Origin: Cupriavidus sp. EM10
Lineage (GTDB): Bacteria > Pseudomonadota > Gammaproteobacteria > Burkholderiales > Burkholderiaceae
Assembly (NCBI RefSeq): GCF_018729255.1
Contig: NZ_CP076060.1
Coordinates: forward strand, 2,542,001 to 2,606,000
Reading direction: 5' to 3'
DNA length: 64,000 nt
The notes beneath the pieces were generated by a model. That model searched no databases. It was not told where the DNA came from and saw nothing but the letters and a program-made list of their open reading frames with translations. Shown in pieces: positions 38,607-48,809 of the stretch. The translations under genes and the position numbers were made by a program. The stretch's first letter is position 1. Each line of letters begins with the position of its first letter.

Positions 38607-38787
38607 AGTGGAATTCTGAAATCTGCCGGCATTTTATGTCAGCGGCCGAAATCCATCCGGGCCGTGAAATAGGCGTCCCGACGACCGCAATGTCAGCCTG
38701 AGGCCGACAACTACCCGCCATCGGCCTACCTAGAATGAACAGTGCAGTGGTTTATTCGCCGCACGGCTGCCACCGGAGTCCGCCCCT

Positions 38788-41103
38788 ATGCCCGCCTCGC
38801 GTCGCCAAAAGATTGTTTTCTGGAGCGTGTTCACGCCTTTGGCGCTGATCGCGATCCTTGTCGTCATCATCCTGACCTTCGACTGGAACCGGCTCAAGCC
38901 GTGGCTCAACGACAAGGTGTCGGAGTCGATCGGTCGGCCGTTCGCCATCAATGGCGACCTGAGCGTCACCTGGAAACGTAGCCAGGGCGAGACCGGCTGG
39001 CGTACGCTGGTGCCCTGGCCACGGCTGTCGGCCAAGGACATCAGCGTGGGCAACCCCGACTGGGCCGAAGCGCCCAACATGGGCACGGTGCGCGAACTGA
39101 TCTTCGTGCTGCGCCCGCTGCCGCTGCTGGCCCATGAGATCAACGTGCCGACCATCGTCGTCGACAGCCCGGCCGTATGGCTGGAACGCCTGGCCGACAA
39201 GCGCAACAACTGGACCTTCGACATGCGCAAGCAGACCGACTCGGGCAAGTCGAAATGGCACCTGGACGTCGGCGAGGTCGTGCTGCAGCGCGGCAACCTG
39301 GCGCTCAAGGACGCCGCCGAGAAGATCGAGCTGCAGGCGACGCTGGACACACTGGGCGACAAGGGCATCTACGACAAGGCGCGCGATGGCGACCTGATGC
39401 CGTCGGACGCCTCGGCCGTCGCCGCGTCGCAGGGTGCTGCGGCGTCCGCCCCCGAGGCGAAGGCCAAGGACAACAAGGCCAGCAACAACGAGCGCTACGG
39501 CCTGCGCTGGAAAGCCGTGGGGCACTACAACGAAGCCACCATCAACGCCAACGGCAAGGCCGGCACCGTGCTGAGCCTGCGCGACGTGAACACGCCGTAC
39601 CCGGTACAGGCCGATGTCCGCGTGGGGGCCACGCGCGCGACCATCGAAGGCACCGTCACCAATCCCGCCCACCTTGGCGCGCTCGACGTGAACCTGGCCC
39701 TGTCGGGCGACAGCCTGGCGTCGCTCTACAAGCTCACGGGCATCGTGCTGCCGTCGACCCCGCCGTACCAGACGCACGGCCGGCTGGTGGCCACGCTGAA
39801 CAAGGGCGCTTCGTCGTACACCTATCGCGACTTCACCGGCAAGATCGGCGGCAGCGATATCGGCGGCACGCTGACCTTCGCGCAACGGTCGCCGAGACCG
39901 TTACTGTCTGGTGAACTTGTATCGAAACAGTTGCTATTCGACGATCTGGCCCCGCTGATCGGTGGCGGCGCCAAGCCCGGCCAGGCGGCCAAGGACAGCC
40001 CGGTCAAGCAGCCGCCCGACAAGAAGCTGCCGGTGGCGCCGTTCCGCACCGAACGCTGGGACGAGATCGACGCCGACGTGAAGTTCACGGGCCAGCGCAT
40101 CGTGCGCAGCGAAGACCTGCCGATCACCGACCTGACCACGCACCTGAAGCTGACCGATGGCGTGCTGCGGCTCGATCCGCTCAACTTCGGCGTGGCCGGC
40201 GGCAAACTGGTGTCAAACATCGAGCTCGACGGCAAGCGCGAGCCCATGGGCGCCAAGATCGACATGACCGCCCGGCACCTGAAGATCAAGCAACTGTTCC
40301 CGAAGGTGGAAAGCACGCGCGCCAGCGTCGGCGAGGTGAATGGCAGCGCCAAGCTGTCGGCCACGGGCAACTCGGTGGCCGCGCTGCTGGGATCGTCCAA
40401 TGGCGAGGCCAAGCTGCTGGTGGAAAATGGCACGGTCAGCAAGTTCATCCTCGAGGCCATCGGCCTGAACGTGGGCAGCGTGGTGATCTCGAAGCTGTTC
40501 GGCGACAAGCCGGTGCAGATCAACTGCGGCGTCAGCGCGTTCGGCTTCCAGAACGGCGTGGCGCGGGCGCAGACCTTCGTGCTCGACACGCAGGACGCGG
40601 TGATCAACACCGAAGGCGCGGTCGATTTCAAGGACGAACGCCTGGCTCTGACCATCCATCCCGACTCCAAGGGCCTGCGCATCATTTCGCTGCGCTCGCC
40701 GCTGTATGTGGGCGGCACGTTCAAGAATCCGTCGGTCAGCCCGAATATCGCCATCCTGGCGCTGCGGGCCGGCGGCGCGCTGGCGCTGGCCCTGACCGCG
40801 CCGGTGGCGATGGTGGTGCCGCTGCTCGATATCTCGGGCGGTGGCGACGAAAGCCAATGCGGGCGGCTGCTGGCGGAACTCAAGAAGCGGCCTACCGCCC
40901 CGCCGCCCGGCAAGACGTACCAGGGGCCGGATGCCCCGAAGGGCCAGCAGCAGGCCGGCCCGGCCGTGCCAGAATCGCCTACCAAATCGGACGCCGCGCG
41001 CGGCGAGCCGGCCCCCGCGCCGACCAAGCCGCGCATGCCGGGCGCGACGGTCCAGCAGCCGATGCGGCCGGAGCACGACAAGCAGCTTTACCAGGGCGGC
41101 TAG
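38788..41103 (+). CDS. AsmA-family protein
   Basis: 771-residue inner-membrane-anchored periplasmic protein. It has one N-terminal helix (about 9-31), then the AsmA domain (FDWNRLKPWLNDKVSESIGRPFAINGDL...) and a C-terminal AsmA_2 repeat part. A proline/alanine-rich tail (about 700-771) follows a short hydrophobic stretch. AsmA/TamB-type proteins are thought to bridge the envelope and move phospholipids. It is divergent from tcdA and stands alone. Confidence 0.9.
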   Translation: MPASRRQKIVFWSVFTPLALIAILVVIILTFDWNRLKPWLNDKVSESIGRPFAINGDLSVTWKRSQGETGWRTLVPWPRLSAKDISVGNPDWAEAPNMGTVRELIFVLRPLPLLAHEINVPTIVVDSPAVWLERLADKRNNWTFDMRKQTDSGKSKWHLDVGEVVLQRGNLALKDAAEKIELQATLDTLGDKGIYDKARDGDLMPSDASAVAASQGAAASAPEAKAKDNKASNNERYGLRWKAVGHYNEATINANGKAGTVLSLRDVNTPYPVQADVRVGATRATIEGTVTNPAHLGALDVNLALSGDSLASLYKLTGIVLPSTPPYQTHGRLVATLNKGASSYTYRDFTGKIGGSDIGGTLTFAQRSPRPLLSGELVSKQLLFDDLAPLIGGGAKPGQAAKDSPVKQPPDKKLPVAPFRTERWDEIDADVKFTGQRIVRSEDLPITDLTTHLKLTDGVLRLDPLNFGVAGGKLVSNIELDGKREPMGAKIDMTARHLKIKQLFPKVESTRASVGEVNGSAKLSATGNSVAALLGSSNGEAKLLVENGTVSKFILEAIGLNVGSVVISKLFGDKPVQINCGVSAFGFQNGVARAQTFVLDTQDAVINTEGAVDFKDERLALTIHPDSKGLRIISLRSPLYVGGTFKNPSVSPNIAILALRAGGALALALTAPVAMVVPLLDISGGGDESQCGRLLAELKKRPTAPPPGKTYQGPDAPKGQQQAGPAVPESPTKSDAARGEPAPAPTKPRMPGATVQQPMRPEHDKQLYQGG

Positions 41104-41445
41104 TCATCGCGACACTGCTGCTCCCTTCCACACTCGTCGTTGCACGCTGACGACATTGTCCAATCCGCAACACAGGTGTATCGAATGTGTTGCGGATTTG
41201 GCACGCCCTTTTCACACCGTTGTTGTGCAGACCCCACTCGCAGTCGCATAATCGGCTGGTCGTTGATTAAGCAAGCAATTAATGAACAACGACACGCAAC
41301 GCCATCGCTTGACGGGTTCCAGTCCGCCCTGCGATGTCTTGTAAGGTGCGGCTCCGGCCGCACTGATTTTCTTTTTCGCGCAACTTATCGTCCGGATCGG
41401 AGACCCTTGCCGGCGGCGCGAACCACCTCCCCCGCGCCCTCTGCC
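41104..41445. other. Gene-free gap between asmA-like and MFS genes
   Basis: 342 bases. It holds a strong hairpin at 41162-41198 (separate entry). The rest is AT-richer than surroundings (GTTGATTAAGCAAGCAATTAATG around 41260) and may carry the MFS promoter. No credible gene was found. Confidence 0.55.
41162..41198. repeat. 13-bp perfect inverted repeat
   Basis: AATCCGCAACACA (41162-41174), 11-base spacer, TGTGTTGCGGATT (41186-41198). There is no adjacent T-run, so it is an atypical terminator. It could instead be an operator or a structured RNA. Confidence 0.7.
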
Positions 41446-42663
41446 ATGACGTTGCCTCATGCCGCCGTCCCCCCGATCAGCTGGCTGATCGCGCTGACGG
41501 TGTGCAACCACGTGGCGTTCAACGCCAGCCGTGTCGTCGTTTCCCTATTTGCCATCTCGCTCAAGGCCTCCACGGTCACGCTGGGCATCCTGATGTCGCT
41601 CTACGCGCTGCTACCGATGTTCCTGGCGATCCGGGCCGGCAAGCGCATCGACGAAATCGGCCCGCGCCTGCCGATGACGGCGGGGTCGCTGATGGTGGTG
41701 GCCGGCACGCTGCTGCCGGCGGTCTGGCATGACATTGCGTCGCTGTATGCGGCATGCGCGCTGATCGGCGTGGGCTTCATGCTGGTGCAGGTGGCCATGC
41801 AGCTGCTGATCGGCCAGGTGTCGACCAACGAGACGCGGCTGCGCAACTACACCTGGCATGCGCTGGGACTGTCGATTTCGGGCACGCTCGGGCCGGTGGC
41901 CATGGGCTACACCATCGAGCACGCGGGCTTTCGTACCGCATTCTGCATCCTGGTGGGCGTCGCGCTGCTGGGCCAGGCCGGGCTGCAATATGTACGGCCG
42001 CGCCTGCCTGCCACGGGCGGAAATGCCGGGCGCATCGCCATCGAGGACGGCTCGCGCCACTCCACGCTGGACCTTCTGCAACATCCCGAACTGCGCGCGG
42101 TGTTTGTCGCCAGCGCGGTGCTGTCGGCCGCGTGGGACCTGCACGCGTTCCTGATCCCGATCCAGGGCACGCGCATCGGCCTGTCGCCGTCGATGATCGG
42201 CTGGGTGCTTGGCGCGTTCTCGATCGCCACGCTGGCCATCCGGATCGCCATGCCGATGGTGTCGCGCCATTTCTCGGAGTGGAAGATCATCCGCCTGGCC
42301 CTGCTGGTGGGCGCGCTGGCCTACGTGTTCTATCCGTTCGTGTCGCAGTTCTGGCTCATGTGCGGCCTGGCGTTCGTGCTGGGCCTGGCGCTGGGCAGCG
42401 CCCAGCCCAATGTCATGAACATCCTGCACACGGCGTCGCCGTCGGGCCGCGCCGGCGAGGCCCTTGGGCTGCGCTCGGCCGTGCTCAATACGAGCCAGGT
42501 GGTGTGGCCACTCACGTTTGGCGTGGTGGGCACCGCGCTGGGCATGCTGCCGATCTTCCTGTCGATGGCCGGCGCAATGGGCATGGCCAACTACTACTCG
42601 CGGCGCCAGGGCCGCAAGATCGCCACACCGGAACTGCCAGACCAGCGTCCCGCAAACTCGTAA
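41446..42663 (+). CDS. MFS transporter
   Basis: 405-residue inner-membrane protein with 12 hydrophobic helices; [18 protein letters not shown] after helix 2 is the MFS loop motif GxxxDRxGRR in degenerate form. The cargo cannot be told. The start [10 protein letters not shown] is the one nearest the first helix; an upstream extension to 41140 would put an unrelated, Cys-rich sequence before it. pdxH follows 110 bases later. Confidence 0.85.
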   Translation: MTLPHAAVPPISWLIALTVCNHVAFNASRVVVSLFAISLKASTVTLGILMSLYALLPMFLAIRAGKRIDEIGPRLPMTAGSLMVVAGTLLPAVWHDIASLYAACALIGVGFMLVQVAMQLLIGQVSTNETRLRNYTWHALGLSISGTLGPVAMGYTIEHAGFRTAFCILVGVALLGQAGLQYVRPRLPATGGNAGRIAIEDGSRHSTLDLLQHPELRAVFVASAVLSAAWDLHAFLIPIQGTRIGLSPSMIGWVLGAFSIATLAIRIAMPMVSRHFSEWKIIRLALLVGALAYVFYPFVSQFWLMCGLAFVLGLALGSAQPNVMNILHTASPSGRAGEALGLRSAVLNTSQVVWPLTFGVVGTALGMLPIFLSMAGAMGMANYYSRRQGRKIATPELPDQRPANS

Positions 42664-42773
42664 AACAGCGACGCCGACTTGCCGTGGCGCAAATGCGGCT
42701 TGCGGCGCATTCGCTATACTCGAAGCATCCTCGCCCGCAGGGTCCCGTGCGGGCCGACTCTTCGACATGCGAT

Positions 42774-43412
42774 ATGACCCAACTCGCTGATCTGCGCCGC
42801 AACTACATGCTGAGCGCCCTTTCCGAAACCGATGTGGCAGGCGACCCGATCCGCCAGTTCCAGAACTGGTTCGACGAGGCCATGCAGGCCAAGCTGCCCG
42901 AACCCAATGCGATGACGCTGGCCACGGTCGGCGCCGACGGCCAGCCGTCGGCGCGCATCGTGCTGCTCAAGGGCATGGACGCCAACGGCTTCACGTTCTT
43001 CACCAACTACGAAAGCCGCAAGGGCCTGGATCTCGAAGCCAACCCGCGCGCCGCGCTGCTGTTCCACTGGGTGCAGCTCGAACGCCAGGTGCGCGTGGAA
43101 GGCATCGTCGAAAAGGTCAACGATGCCGAGAGCGATGCCTACTACGCGTCGCGCCCGCTGGGATCGCGCCTGGGCGCCTGGGCGTCCGAGCAGAGCCGCG
43201 AGGTGGCCGGCCGCGACGTGCTGGAAGCCCGCGAAGCCGACTTCCGCAGCAAGTTCGGCGACAACCCGCCGCGCCCGCCGCACTGGGGCGGCTATCGCCT
43301 GCGCCCCACGTGGATCGAGTTCTGGCAGGGCCGCCCTTCGCGCCTGCACGACCGCATCGCGTTCCGGCAACAGGCCGATGGCAGCTGGCAGATCGTCCGG
43401 CTGTCGCCCTGA
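42774..43412 (+). CDS. pdxH: Pyridoxine/pyridoxamine 5'-phosphate oxidase
   Basis: FMN enzyme oxidising PNP and PMP to pyridoxal 5'-phosphate, 212 residues. [46 protein letters not shown] and [16 protein letters not shown] carry the FMN and substrate residues, and the C-terminal dimerisation region ends [24 protein letters not shown]...RLSP, the pdxH hallmark. Full length and intact. Confidence 0.96.
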   Translation: MTQLADLRRNYMLSALSETDVAGDPIRQFQNWFDEAMQAKLPEPNAMTLATVGADGQPSARIVLLKGMDANGFTFFTNYESRKGLDLEANPRAALLFHWVQLERQVRVEGIVEKVNDAESDAYYASRPLGSRLGAWASEQSREVAGRDVLEAREADFRSKFGDNPPRPPHWGGYRLRPTWIEFWQGRPSRLHDRIAFRQQADGSWQIVRLSP

Positions 43413-43657
43413 GCCCGCGGCGCGCCAGACGCGCCTGGGAGGCCGCTGCATCGTCAATGTCTGCTTGTGCGGACAGCTACTGACTGCGGCGCCCCACACT
43501 GCACAATTCCGTGTTTTGGCGTAAAGTTGTTGGGTGTCGCACCGGCCATGCATCGGTGCGCCCCAGGGCCAGAGCTGCGTTCCACCACGCAGTCCGCGCA
43601 GCCGACCATGGGGCATTTCATTCGAGAGGGATCATCCACCAATCGGGAGAAAGCCGC

Positions 43658-44898
43658 ATGTTCTTCAAGCAAGCAATCGACAAGCAGCTTGATAGCTGGA
43701 TTTCAGACGTGCGCGAGCACGCCAACCTGCCTGTCAGGCTACGCCTGTGGAATGGCAGCGAATACCAGCTGGGCAACTTCGACAAACCCGAAGTCGTGCT
43801 GACCGTACGCGAGGCCTCGGCCCTGCCGCTGCTGCTCACGCCAAGCCTGGACAACCTGGGCGAGGCCTACGTCCAGGAAAAGATCGACCTCGATGGCCGT
43901 CTGGCCGACATCATCAAGATGGGCTACGGCTTGTCGGCCGCCGCCGCGCGCAGTGCCGGCGGGGCGCTGGCCAAGGTGGCGCAGCACTTCACGCACAGCC
44001 GCGCCGAGGACAAGGCGTCGATCCAGTATCACTACGATGTCTCCAACGCGTTCTACGCGCTCTGGCTCGATCCGCGCATGGTGTACTCGTGCGCGTACTT
44101 CGAGGACGGCGTGGAAGACCTGGCCACGGCGCAGCTCAAGAAGATCGACCACATCCTGACCAAGATCCGCGTGCAGCCGGGCCAGACCCTGCTGGACATC
44201 GGCTGCGGCTGGGGGCGCTGGTGATCCGCGCCGCGCAGAAGTACGGCGCGCAGTGCGTGGGCATCACGCTGAGCCAGAACCAGTTCGACCTGGCCACCGA
44301 GCGCGTGAAGGCGGCCGGGCTGCAGGACCGCATCGAGATCCGGCTGCAGGACTACCGCGACATCCAGGGCCAGTTCGACCGCATCACCAGCGTGGGCATG
44401 TTCGAGCATGTGGGCAAGGACAACCTGGTCGGCTATTTCGGCCGCATCCACGACCTGCTCAAGGACGATGGCGTGGCCATGAACCACGGCATCACGGCCA
44501 CCGACCCCGACAGCGGCGCCGTGCCGATGGACGGCTCGGGTTTCATGGACCGCTACGTGTTTCCGCAAGGCGAGCTGCCGCACATCAGCATGGTGCTGAA
44601 CACCATGGCCAAGGGCGGGCTGGAAGCCTTCGACGTGGAGCTGCTGCGCCGGCACTATGCCCAGACGCTGCGGCACTGGGCCGACAATTTCGAGAAGAAT
44701 GCCGATGCGATCCGCGCCATGGTGGGCGAGAAGAAGTACCGCATCTGGCGCGTCTACCTGGCGGGCTGCGAGCACGCGTTCACCAACAGCATCATGTCGC
44801 TGCACCAGGTGGTGTGCCAGAAGGCCAATCGCGCCGCCGACACCTTCCCCGTCTCGCGGCGCTATATTTACGCCTCTCCGATCGGAAATGCCGTCTGA
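43658..44898 (+). pseudogene. cfa: Cyclopropane-fatty-acyl-phospholipid synthase, single-base frameshift
   Basis: SAM-dependent enzyme methylenating double bonds of membrane phospholipid acyl chains. The N-terminal helical part and Rossmann start are in the first frame up to LLDIGCGWG. There a G is missing (5 instead of 6 at 44211-44215), giving a stop. ALVIRAAQKYGAQCVGITLSQNQ, FDRITSVGMFEHVGKDN and MDRYVFPQGELPH continue in the next frame to 44898. With the base restored the protein is 413 residues, normal length. GGGAGA precedes the ATG. Probably a sequencing error. Confidence 0.93.
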
Positions 44899-44901
44899 CG
44901 C

Positions 44902-45981
44902 TTGACTGACAACCTCGACCTGTTCGGCGATGCCCCGGCATCGCCGGACGCCCCGCCCCGGCCCGCCTCGGCCGGTAATCCCGAAAAGAATCAGCCCGTT
45001 GGCAAGGTAGTCCAGCCCTGGACGCCCGACGCCGCGCTGACCGCGCTCGCCGGCCGGCTGCCGCCCAACCTGTATTTCGGCACCTCGTCGTGGTCTTATC
45101 CGGGCTGGCACGGCATGGTCTACGACGGCCAGTACACGGAAAGCCTGCTGTCCCGCAAGGGCCTGCGCGCCTGCGGCGAACATCCGCTGCTGCGCGCGGC
45201 GGGCATCGACCGCGGCTTTTACGGTCCGATTCCGCTGGCCGACTACCTGAATTACGCGTCACAGGTGCCAGAAGGCTTCCGCTTCCTGGTCAAGGCGCCG
45301 GCCAGCGTCTGCGATGCCTGGCTGCGCGGCCCCGATGGCGCCGGACGCCTGGCCAACGCCGCATTTCTGGACGCCGACATCGCGATCCGCGATTTCATCG
45401 TGCCGGCCACGGGCGGCCTGGGCCAGCGTTGCGGGCCGCTGCTGTTCCAGTTGTCGCCGCTGCAAAGCGTGGCCGACGACGGCCCGGCCTTCTTCGCCCG
45501 GCTCTACGCCTTCCTGGCCGCGCTGCCGCCGCTCGATCCGACCCTGACCCCGCACGCCTGCTATGCCGTGGAGATGCGCGACCCGGCGCTGCTGACGCCG
45601 CGCTATATCCGGCTGCTGCGCGAGCGCGGCGTGCGCTTCTGCCTGGCCGCGCGCGACCGCCTGCCGCCGGTAGCGCGCCAGGCCCAGGCGCAGGCGCTGA
45701 TGGACGATGGCGCGCCCGGCCCGCTGGTGCTGCGCTGGATGCTGCGCGAGGGCCGCTCCTATGCGATGGCCGAGAAAGCCTATATGCCGTTCGACAAGCT
45801 GGTGGACCCGGACGACGCCACGCGCGACGCCATCGCCGACGTGGTGGCGGCCACGTTGCGCCGGGGCCAGCCGGCCTACGTCATCGTCAGCAACAACGCA
45901 GAAGGCTGCGCGCCGCTGAGCATCGCCCGGGTGGCCAAGGCGATTGCCGACCGGCTCGAAAACGTCGCCTCGGCGGCCTAG
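44902..45981 (+). CDS. DUF72-family (YecE-like) protein
   Basis: 359 residues with TTG start 3 bases after the cfa stop, so likely co-transcribed. The TIM-barrel-like DUF72 core begins LYFGTSSWSYPGWHGMVYDG (about residue 55), with FRFLVKAP, GPLLFQLSP and an EMR strand. An N-terminal proline-rich extension of about 50 residues is unusual for the family. Function is unknown, and the nearest homologues have no tested enzyme activity. Its stop overlaps msrA's stop by 4 bases. Confidence 0.83.
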   Translation: MTDNLDLFGDAPASPDAPPRPASAGNPEKNQPVGKVVQPWTPDAALTALAGRLPPNLYFGTSSWSYPGWHGMVYDGQYTESLLSRKGLRACGEHPLLRAAGIDRGFYGPIPLADYLNYASQVPEGFRFLVKAPASVCDAWLRGPDGAGRLANAAFLDADIAIRDFIVPATGGLGQRCGPLLFQLSPLQSVADDGPAFFARLYAFLAALPPLDPTLTPHACYAVEMRDPALLTPRYIRLLRERGVRFCLAARDRLPPVARQAQAQALMDDGAPGPLVLRWMLREGRSYAMAEKAYMPFDKLVDPDDATRDAIADVVAATLRRGQPAYVIVSNNAEGCAPLSIARVAKAIADRLENVASAA

Positions 45982-46520
45982 CGCCGCATGCGGTGCGAGA
46001 AGTCGCGCCGGAACTGCGCCAGCTTGGGCGTGATCACGAACGCGCAGTAGCCCTGTGCCGGATGTTCCTGGTAGTAGTTCTGATGGCTCGTCTCGGCGCG
46101 CCAGTACGGCTGCTCCGGTTCGAGCTGCGTGACGATCGGCGCGTCGTACACCTTGTTGGCCGCCAGCTCGCCAATCACGTATTCGGCCACGGCGCGCTGG
46201 GCCTCGGAATGCGTGAAGATGATCGAGCGGTACTGCTCGCCGACATCGCTGCCCTGACGATTGAGTTGTGTCGGATCGTGGATCGTGAAGAAGATTTCCA
46301 GGATCTCGCGGAACGTGATCCTGGCCGGGTCGAAGGTCACGCGCACCACTTCGGCGTGGCCCGTGTCGCCCTCGCACACCTGGCGATAGGTAGGATTATG
46401 GATATGGCCGCCTGTGTAGCCCGACTCCACGGCCCGCACGCCGTCCACCTGCTGGAACACCGCTTCCAGGCACCAGAAACACCCGCCACCAAGCGTGGCA
46501 ATCTCAAGTTCGTGGTCCAT
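45978..46520 (-). CDS. msrA: Peptide-methionine (S)-S-oxide reductase A
   Basis: Repairs methionine-S-sulfoxide in proteins, 180 residues. The catalytic GCFWC motif holds Cys14, followed by VESGYTGG and YRQVCEGDTGHAEVV. Resolving cysteines seem limited to C17, C68 and the late CAF Cys. GGGAG lies 7 bases before the ATG. No signal peptide, hence cytoplasmic. Confidence 0.96.
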   Translation of the reverse strand: MDHELEIATLGGGCFWCLEAVFQQVDGVRAVESGYTGGHIHNPTYRQVCEGDTGHAEVVRVTFDPARITFREILEIFFTIHDPTQLNRQGSDVGEQYRSIIFTHSEAQRAVAEYVIGELAANKVYDAPIVTQLEPEQPYWRAETSHQNYYQEHPAQGYCAFVITPKLAQFRRDFSHRMRR

Positions 46521-46887
46521 GTGCTCGCTCCCTTTCGCGTTCAGGGGTATGCGACGCCGCGCCGGCTCCAGCGGGCATCGGTTCCAGCATAAGCAATGGC
46601 GGGGCGGACTGCCGTCAAACATGAAAAAGTCCGGTCAAGGTGGCGTTAGGGACAAGACCATGTCGCCAAGGGGCCACTCGGGGTGCCATGTCCGGAGTCC
46701 GCTACAATCGCACCAGTGCTGGCGCTTTCCCTTGTGCCTGGATGTGCACCTGCTTGCGCTTCCGGCGGCCCGCACCGTGTGTGGGCCAGGCCACCGAATT
46801 TGCCGCCCCCCAGGATTAGGTTTGGCGTGTTGAATGCGCGCCAGCCGTCCCGATATGAAGATCATGGATTTGTGTGGAGCCCGAGAC
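46521..46887. other. Gene-free gap between msrA and flavin reductase
   Basis: 367 bases between divergent genes. TACAAT at 46703-46708 is a possible -10 for the flavin reductase, without a good -35. Nothing else is seen. Confidence 0.5.
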
Positions 46888-47457
46888 ATGGGCATGCCCG
46901 AGGCCAATGCCCCCGCGCCAGCGGGCCGCAAGGCCGCCGCCCCCGATTTTGACAGCAGCCATTTCAAGCGTGCGCTGTCGCAGTTCGCCACAGGTGTGAC
47001 GGTAATCACCACCCGCGCCGGGGGCCACCCGCACGCCAACGGCGCGCCGTTCTTCGGCATTACAGCCAGCTCGTTCAATTCAGTCTCGCTCGACCCGCCC
47101 CTGGTGCTGTGGAGCATGGCTACGCGCGCCAACAGCCTGCCGATGTTCCGCGACGGGTCGCACTACATCATCAACGTGCTCGCTGCGTCACAGCTGGATC
47201 TCTGCCAGCGCTTTGCCACGCTCAAGGGTGACCGCTTCGCAGGCGTGGACTACCGGCTGTCGGCAACCGGCCTGCCGATCCTGGGCAATGCCCTGGCCTG
47301 GTTCGAATGCCACAACCGCAGCCGCTACGACGAAGGCGACCACGTGATCTTCGTCGGCGAAGTGGAACGCTGCGGCATCCTTGACGCGGGCGGCGAACCG
47401 CTGGTGTTCCAGGGCGCGCAGTTCTCGACGCTGTGCCCGCTGGACCAGATCGACTAA
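46888..47457 (+). CDS. Flavin reductase-like FMN-binding protein
   Basis: 189-residue split-barrel protein of the flavin reductase/HpaC-RutF family that uses NAD(P)H to reduce free flavin for a partner monooxygenase. FKRALSQFATGVTVITTR, SFNSVSLDPPLVLWS and HVIFVGEVERC are the family landmarks. The ATG at 46888 is chosen because GGAG is 8 bases upstream; ATGs at 46834 and 46855 are alternatives. No monooxygenase adjoins. It is convergent with kynR (14-base gap). Confidence 0.85.
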   Translation: MGMPEANAPAPAGRKAAAPDFDSSHFKRALSQFATGVTVITTRAGGHPHANGAPFFGITASSFNSVSLDPPLVLWSMATRANSLPMFRDGSHYIINVLAASQLDLCQRFATLKGDRFAGVDYRLSATGLPILGNALAWFECHNRSRYDEGDHVIFVGEVERCGILDAGGEPLVFQGAQFSTLCPLDQID

Positions 47458-47471
47458 AGGCAAAGTCCAGG

Positions 47472-47960
47472 TCACGGGTTCGCTTCCTTGACATCCTTCA
47501 GGATCGCCAGCGGCGATCCGTCCGTCTTGATCCGCTGCAGCACGATGTTGGAGCGGATATCCATCACCCCGGGCGTGCGATATAGCCGATTGACGATGAA
47601 ATCGGAGTAGTGCTTCAGGTTGCGCGCCTGCACCCGCAGGATGTAGTTGCTGTCGCCCGTGATCACATACGCGGTCAGCACCTCGGGCCAGGTTTGCACC
47701 ACGGCGTTGAACGTGTCGTGCCAGCCCTCCACGTCGTGCCGCATCGACACCTGCACGATGGCCTCGATCTCCAGCCCCAGCTGCTCGGCGTCGAACCACG
47801 CCTTGTAGCCGCCAATCACCCCGTTTTCTTCCAGCAGTCGCACCCGCCGCAGGCAGGCGGAGGGCGATAACGCCACGCGGTCGGCCAGGTCCTGGTTGCT
47901 GATGCGGCCGTTCTCCTGCAGGGCGCTCAGGATGCGCAAATCGATCGGATCAAGGGTCAT
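47472..47960 (-). CDS. kynR: Lrp/AsnC-family regulator, probable KynR
   Basis: 162-residue regulator: N-terminal helix-turn-helix (LDPIDLRILSALQENGRISNQDLADRV, SPSACLRRVRLLEENG) and a RAM effector domain with the glycine-rich turn ITGDSNYILRV. It is divergent from kynB, and in Pseudomonas the Lrp-type KynR encoded in the same place activates kynBUA in response to L-kynurenine. Function is inferred from this position. Confidence 0.88.
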   Translation of the reverse strand: MTLDPIDLRILSALQENGRISNQDLADRVALSPSACLRRVRLLEENGVIGGYKAWFDAEQLGLEIEAIVQVSMRHDVEGWHDTFNAVVQTWPEVLTAYVITGDSNYILRVQARNLKHYSDFIVNRLYRTPGVMDIRSNIVLQRIKTDGSPLAILKDVKEANP

Positions 47961-48066
47961 TTCGCAGAATCCACGGTTCTTTGTTCAATTTTCAGAATTT
48001 TATGCGAAACATGGCTGCAACGACGGCCCATTTCGCAAGCCTCTTCTGGGCAGTTTTGACTATGAT
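47960..48066. promoter_or_regulatory. kynR/kynB divergent control region with repeated TTTCGCA sites
   Basis: TTTCGCA at 47960-47966, its inverse TGCGAAA at 48003-48009, and TTTCGCA again at 48031-48037. The last two form an inverted pair (arms 21 bases apart). TATGAT at 48061-48066 is a good -10 for kynB, lacking a -35 hexamer, so activation by KynR bound at the -30 site is plausible. Inference from spacing and symmetry. Confidence 0.55.
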
Positions 48067-48116
48067 CCCCACACGCACCGCGTCCTCAGAAACGCGCTCC
48101 GGAGACCCTAGCCAAC

Positions 48117-48773
48117 ATGCCAAACGCCCCCGCCGATCCCACCTTCCCGCGCCGGATCTGGGACATCACCCCGCCGGTGTCGAACGCCACGCCCGTCTGG
48201 CCCGGCGACACGCCGTTCCGGCATGAACCGGCCTGGCAACTGGACGAACACTGCCCGGTCAACGTCGGCCGCATCACGATGTCGCCGCATACCGGCGCTC
48301 ACGCCGACGCGCCGCTGCACTATGCGGCCGATGGCGCGCCGATTGGCGACGTGCCGCTCGATGCCTACCTGGGCCCCTGCCGCGTGATCCACTGCATCGG
48401 CGCCGCGCCGCGCGTGGAGCCGCATCACGTCGAACCGGCGCTGGCGGGCGTGCCGCAGCGCGTGCTGCTGCGGACCTATCGGCAAGTGCCGCTGGGCGTT
48501 TGGGATTCGTCGTTCTGCGCCGTGGCGCCGGAAACGATCGCGCTGCTGGCGCGCCATGGCGTGAAGCTGATCGGCATCGACACCCCGTCGCTGGACCCCG
48601 AGACCTCGAAGACGATGGACGCCCACCACGCCGTGCGCGACCACAAGCTGGCCATTCTCGAAGGCATCGTGCTGGATGACGTGCCGGCCGGCGACTACGA
48701 ACTCATCGCGCTGCCGCTGCGCCTGGCCACGCTCGACGCGAGCCCGGTACGCGCGGTGCTGCGCGAACTCTGA
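48117..48773 (+). CDS. kynB: Kynurenine formamidase (arylformamidase)
   Basis: 218-residue metal-dependent cyclase-fold enzyme hydrolysing N-formylkynurenine to kynurenine. [20 protein letters not shown] is the N-terminal signature and the metal motif HTGAHAD gives H58, H62 and D64. First gene of the kynBUA operon; kynU starts 36 bases later. Bacterial KynB rather than the alpha/beta-hydrolase type. Confidence 0.96.
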   Translation: MPNAPADPTFPRRIWDITPPVSNATPVWPGDTPFRHEPAWQLDEHCPVNVGRITMSPHTGAHADAPLHYAADGAPIGDVPLDAYLGPCRVIHCIGAAPRVEPHHVEPALAGVPQRVLLRTYRQVPLGVWDSSFCAVAPETIALLARHGVKLIGIDTPSLDPETSKTMDAHHAVRDHKLAILEGIVLDDVPAGDYELIALPLRLATLDASPVRAVLREL

Positions 48774-48809
48774 AGCCCCCCGAATCACCTGAACACTGTA
48801 CGGACAAGC

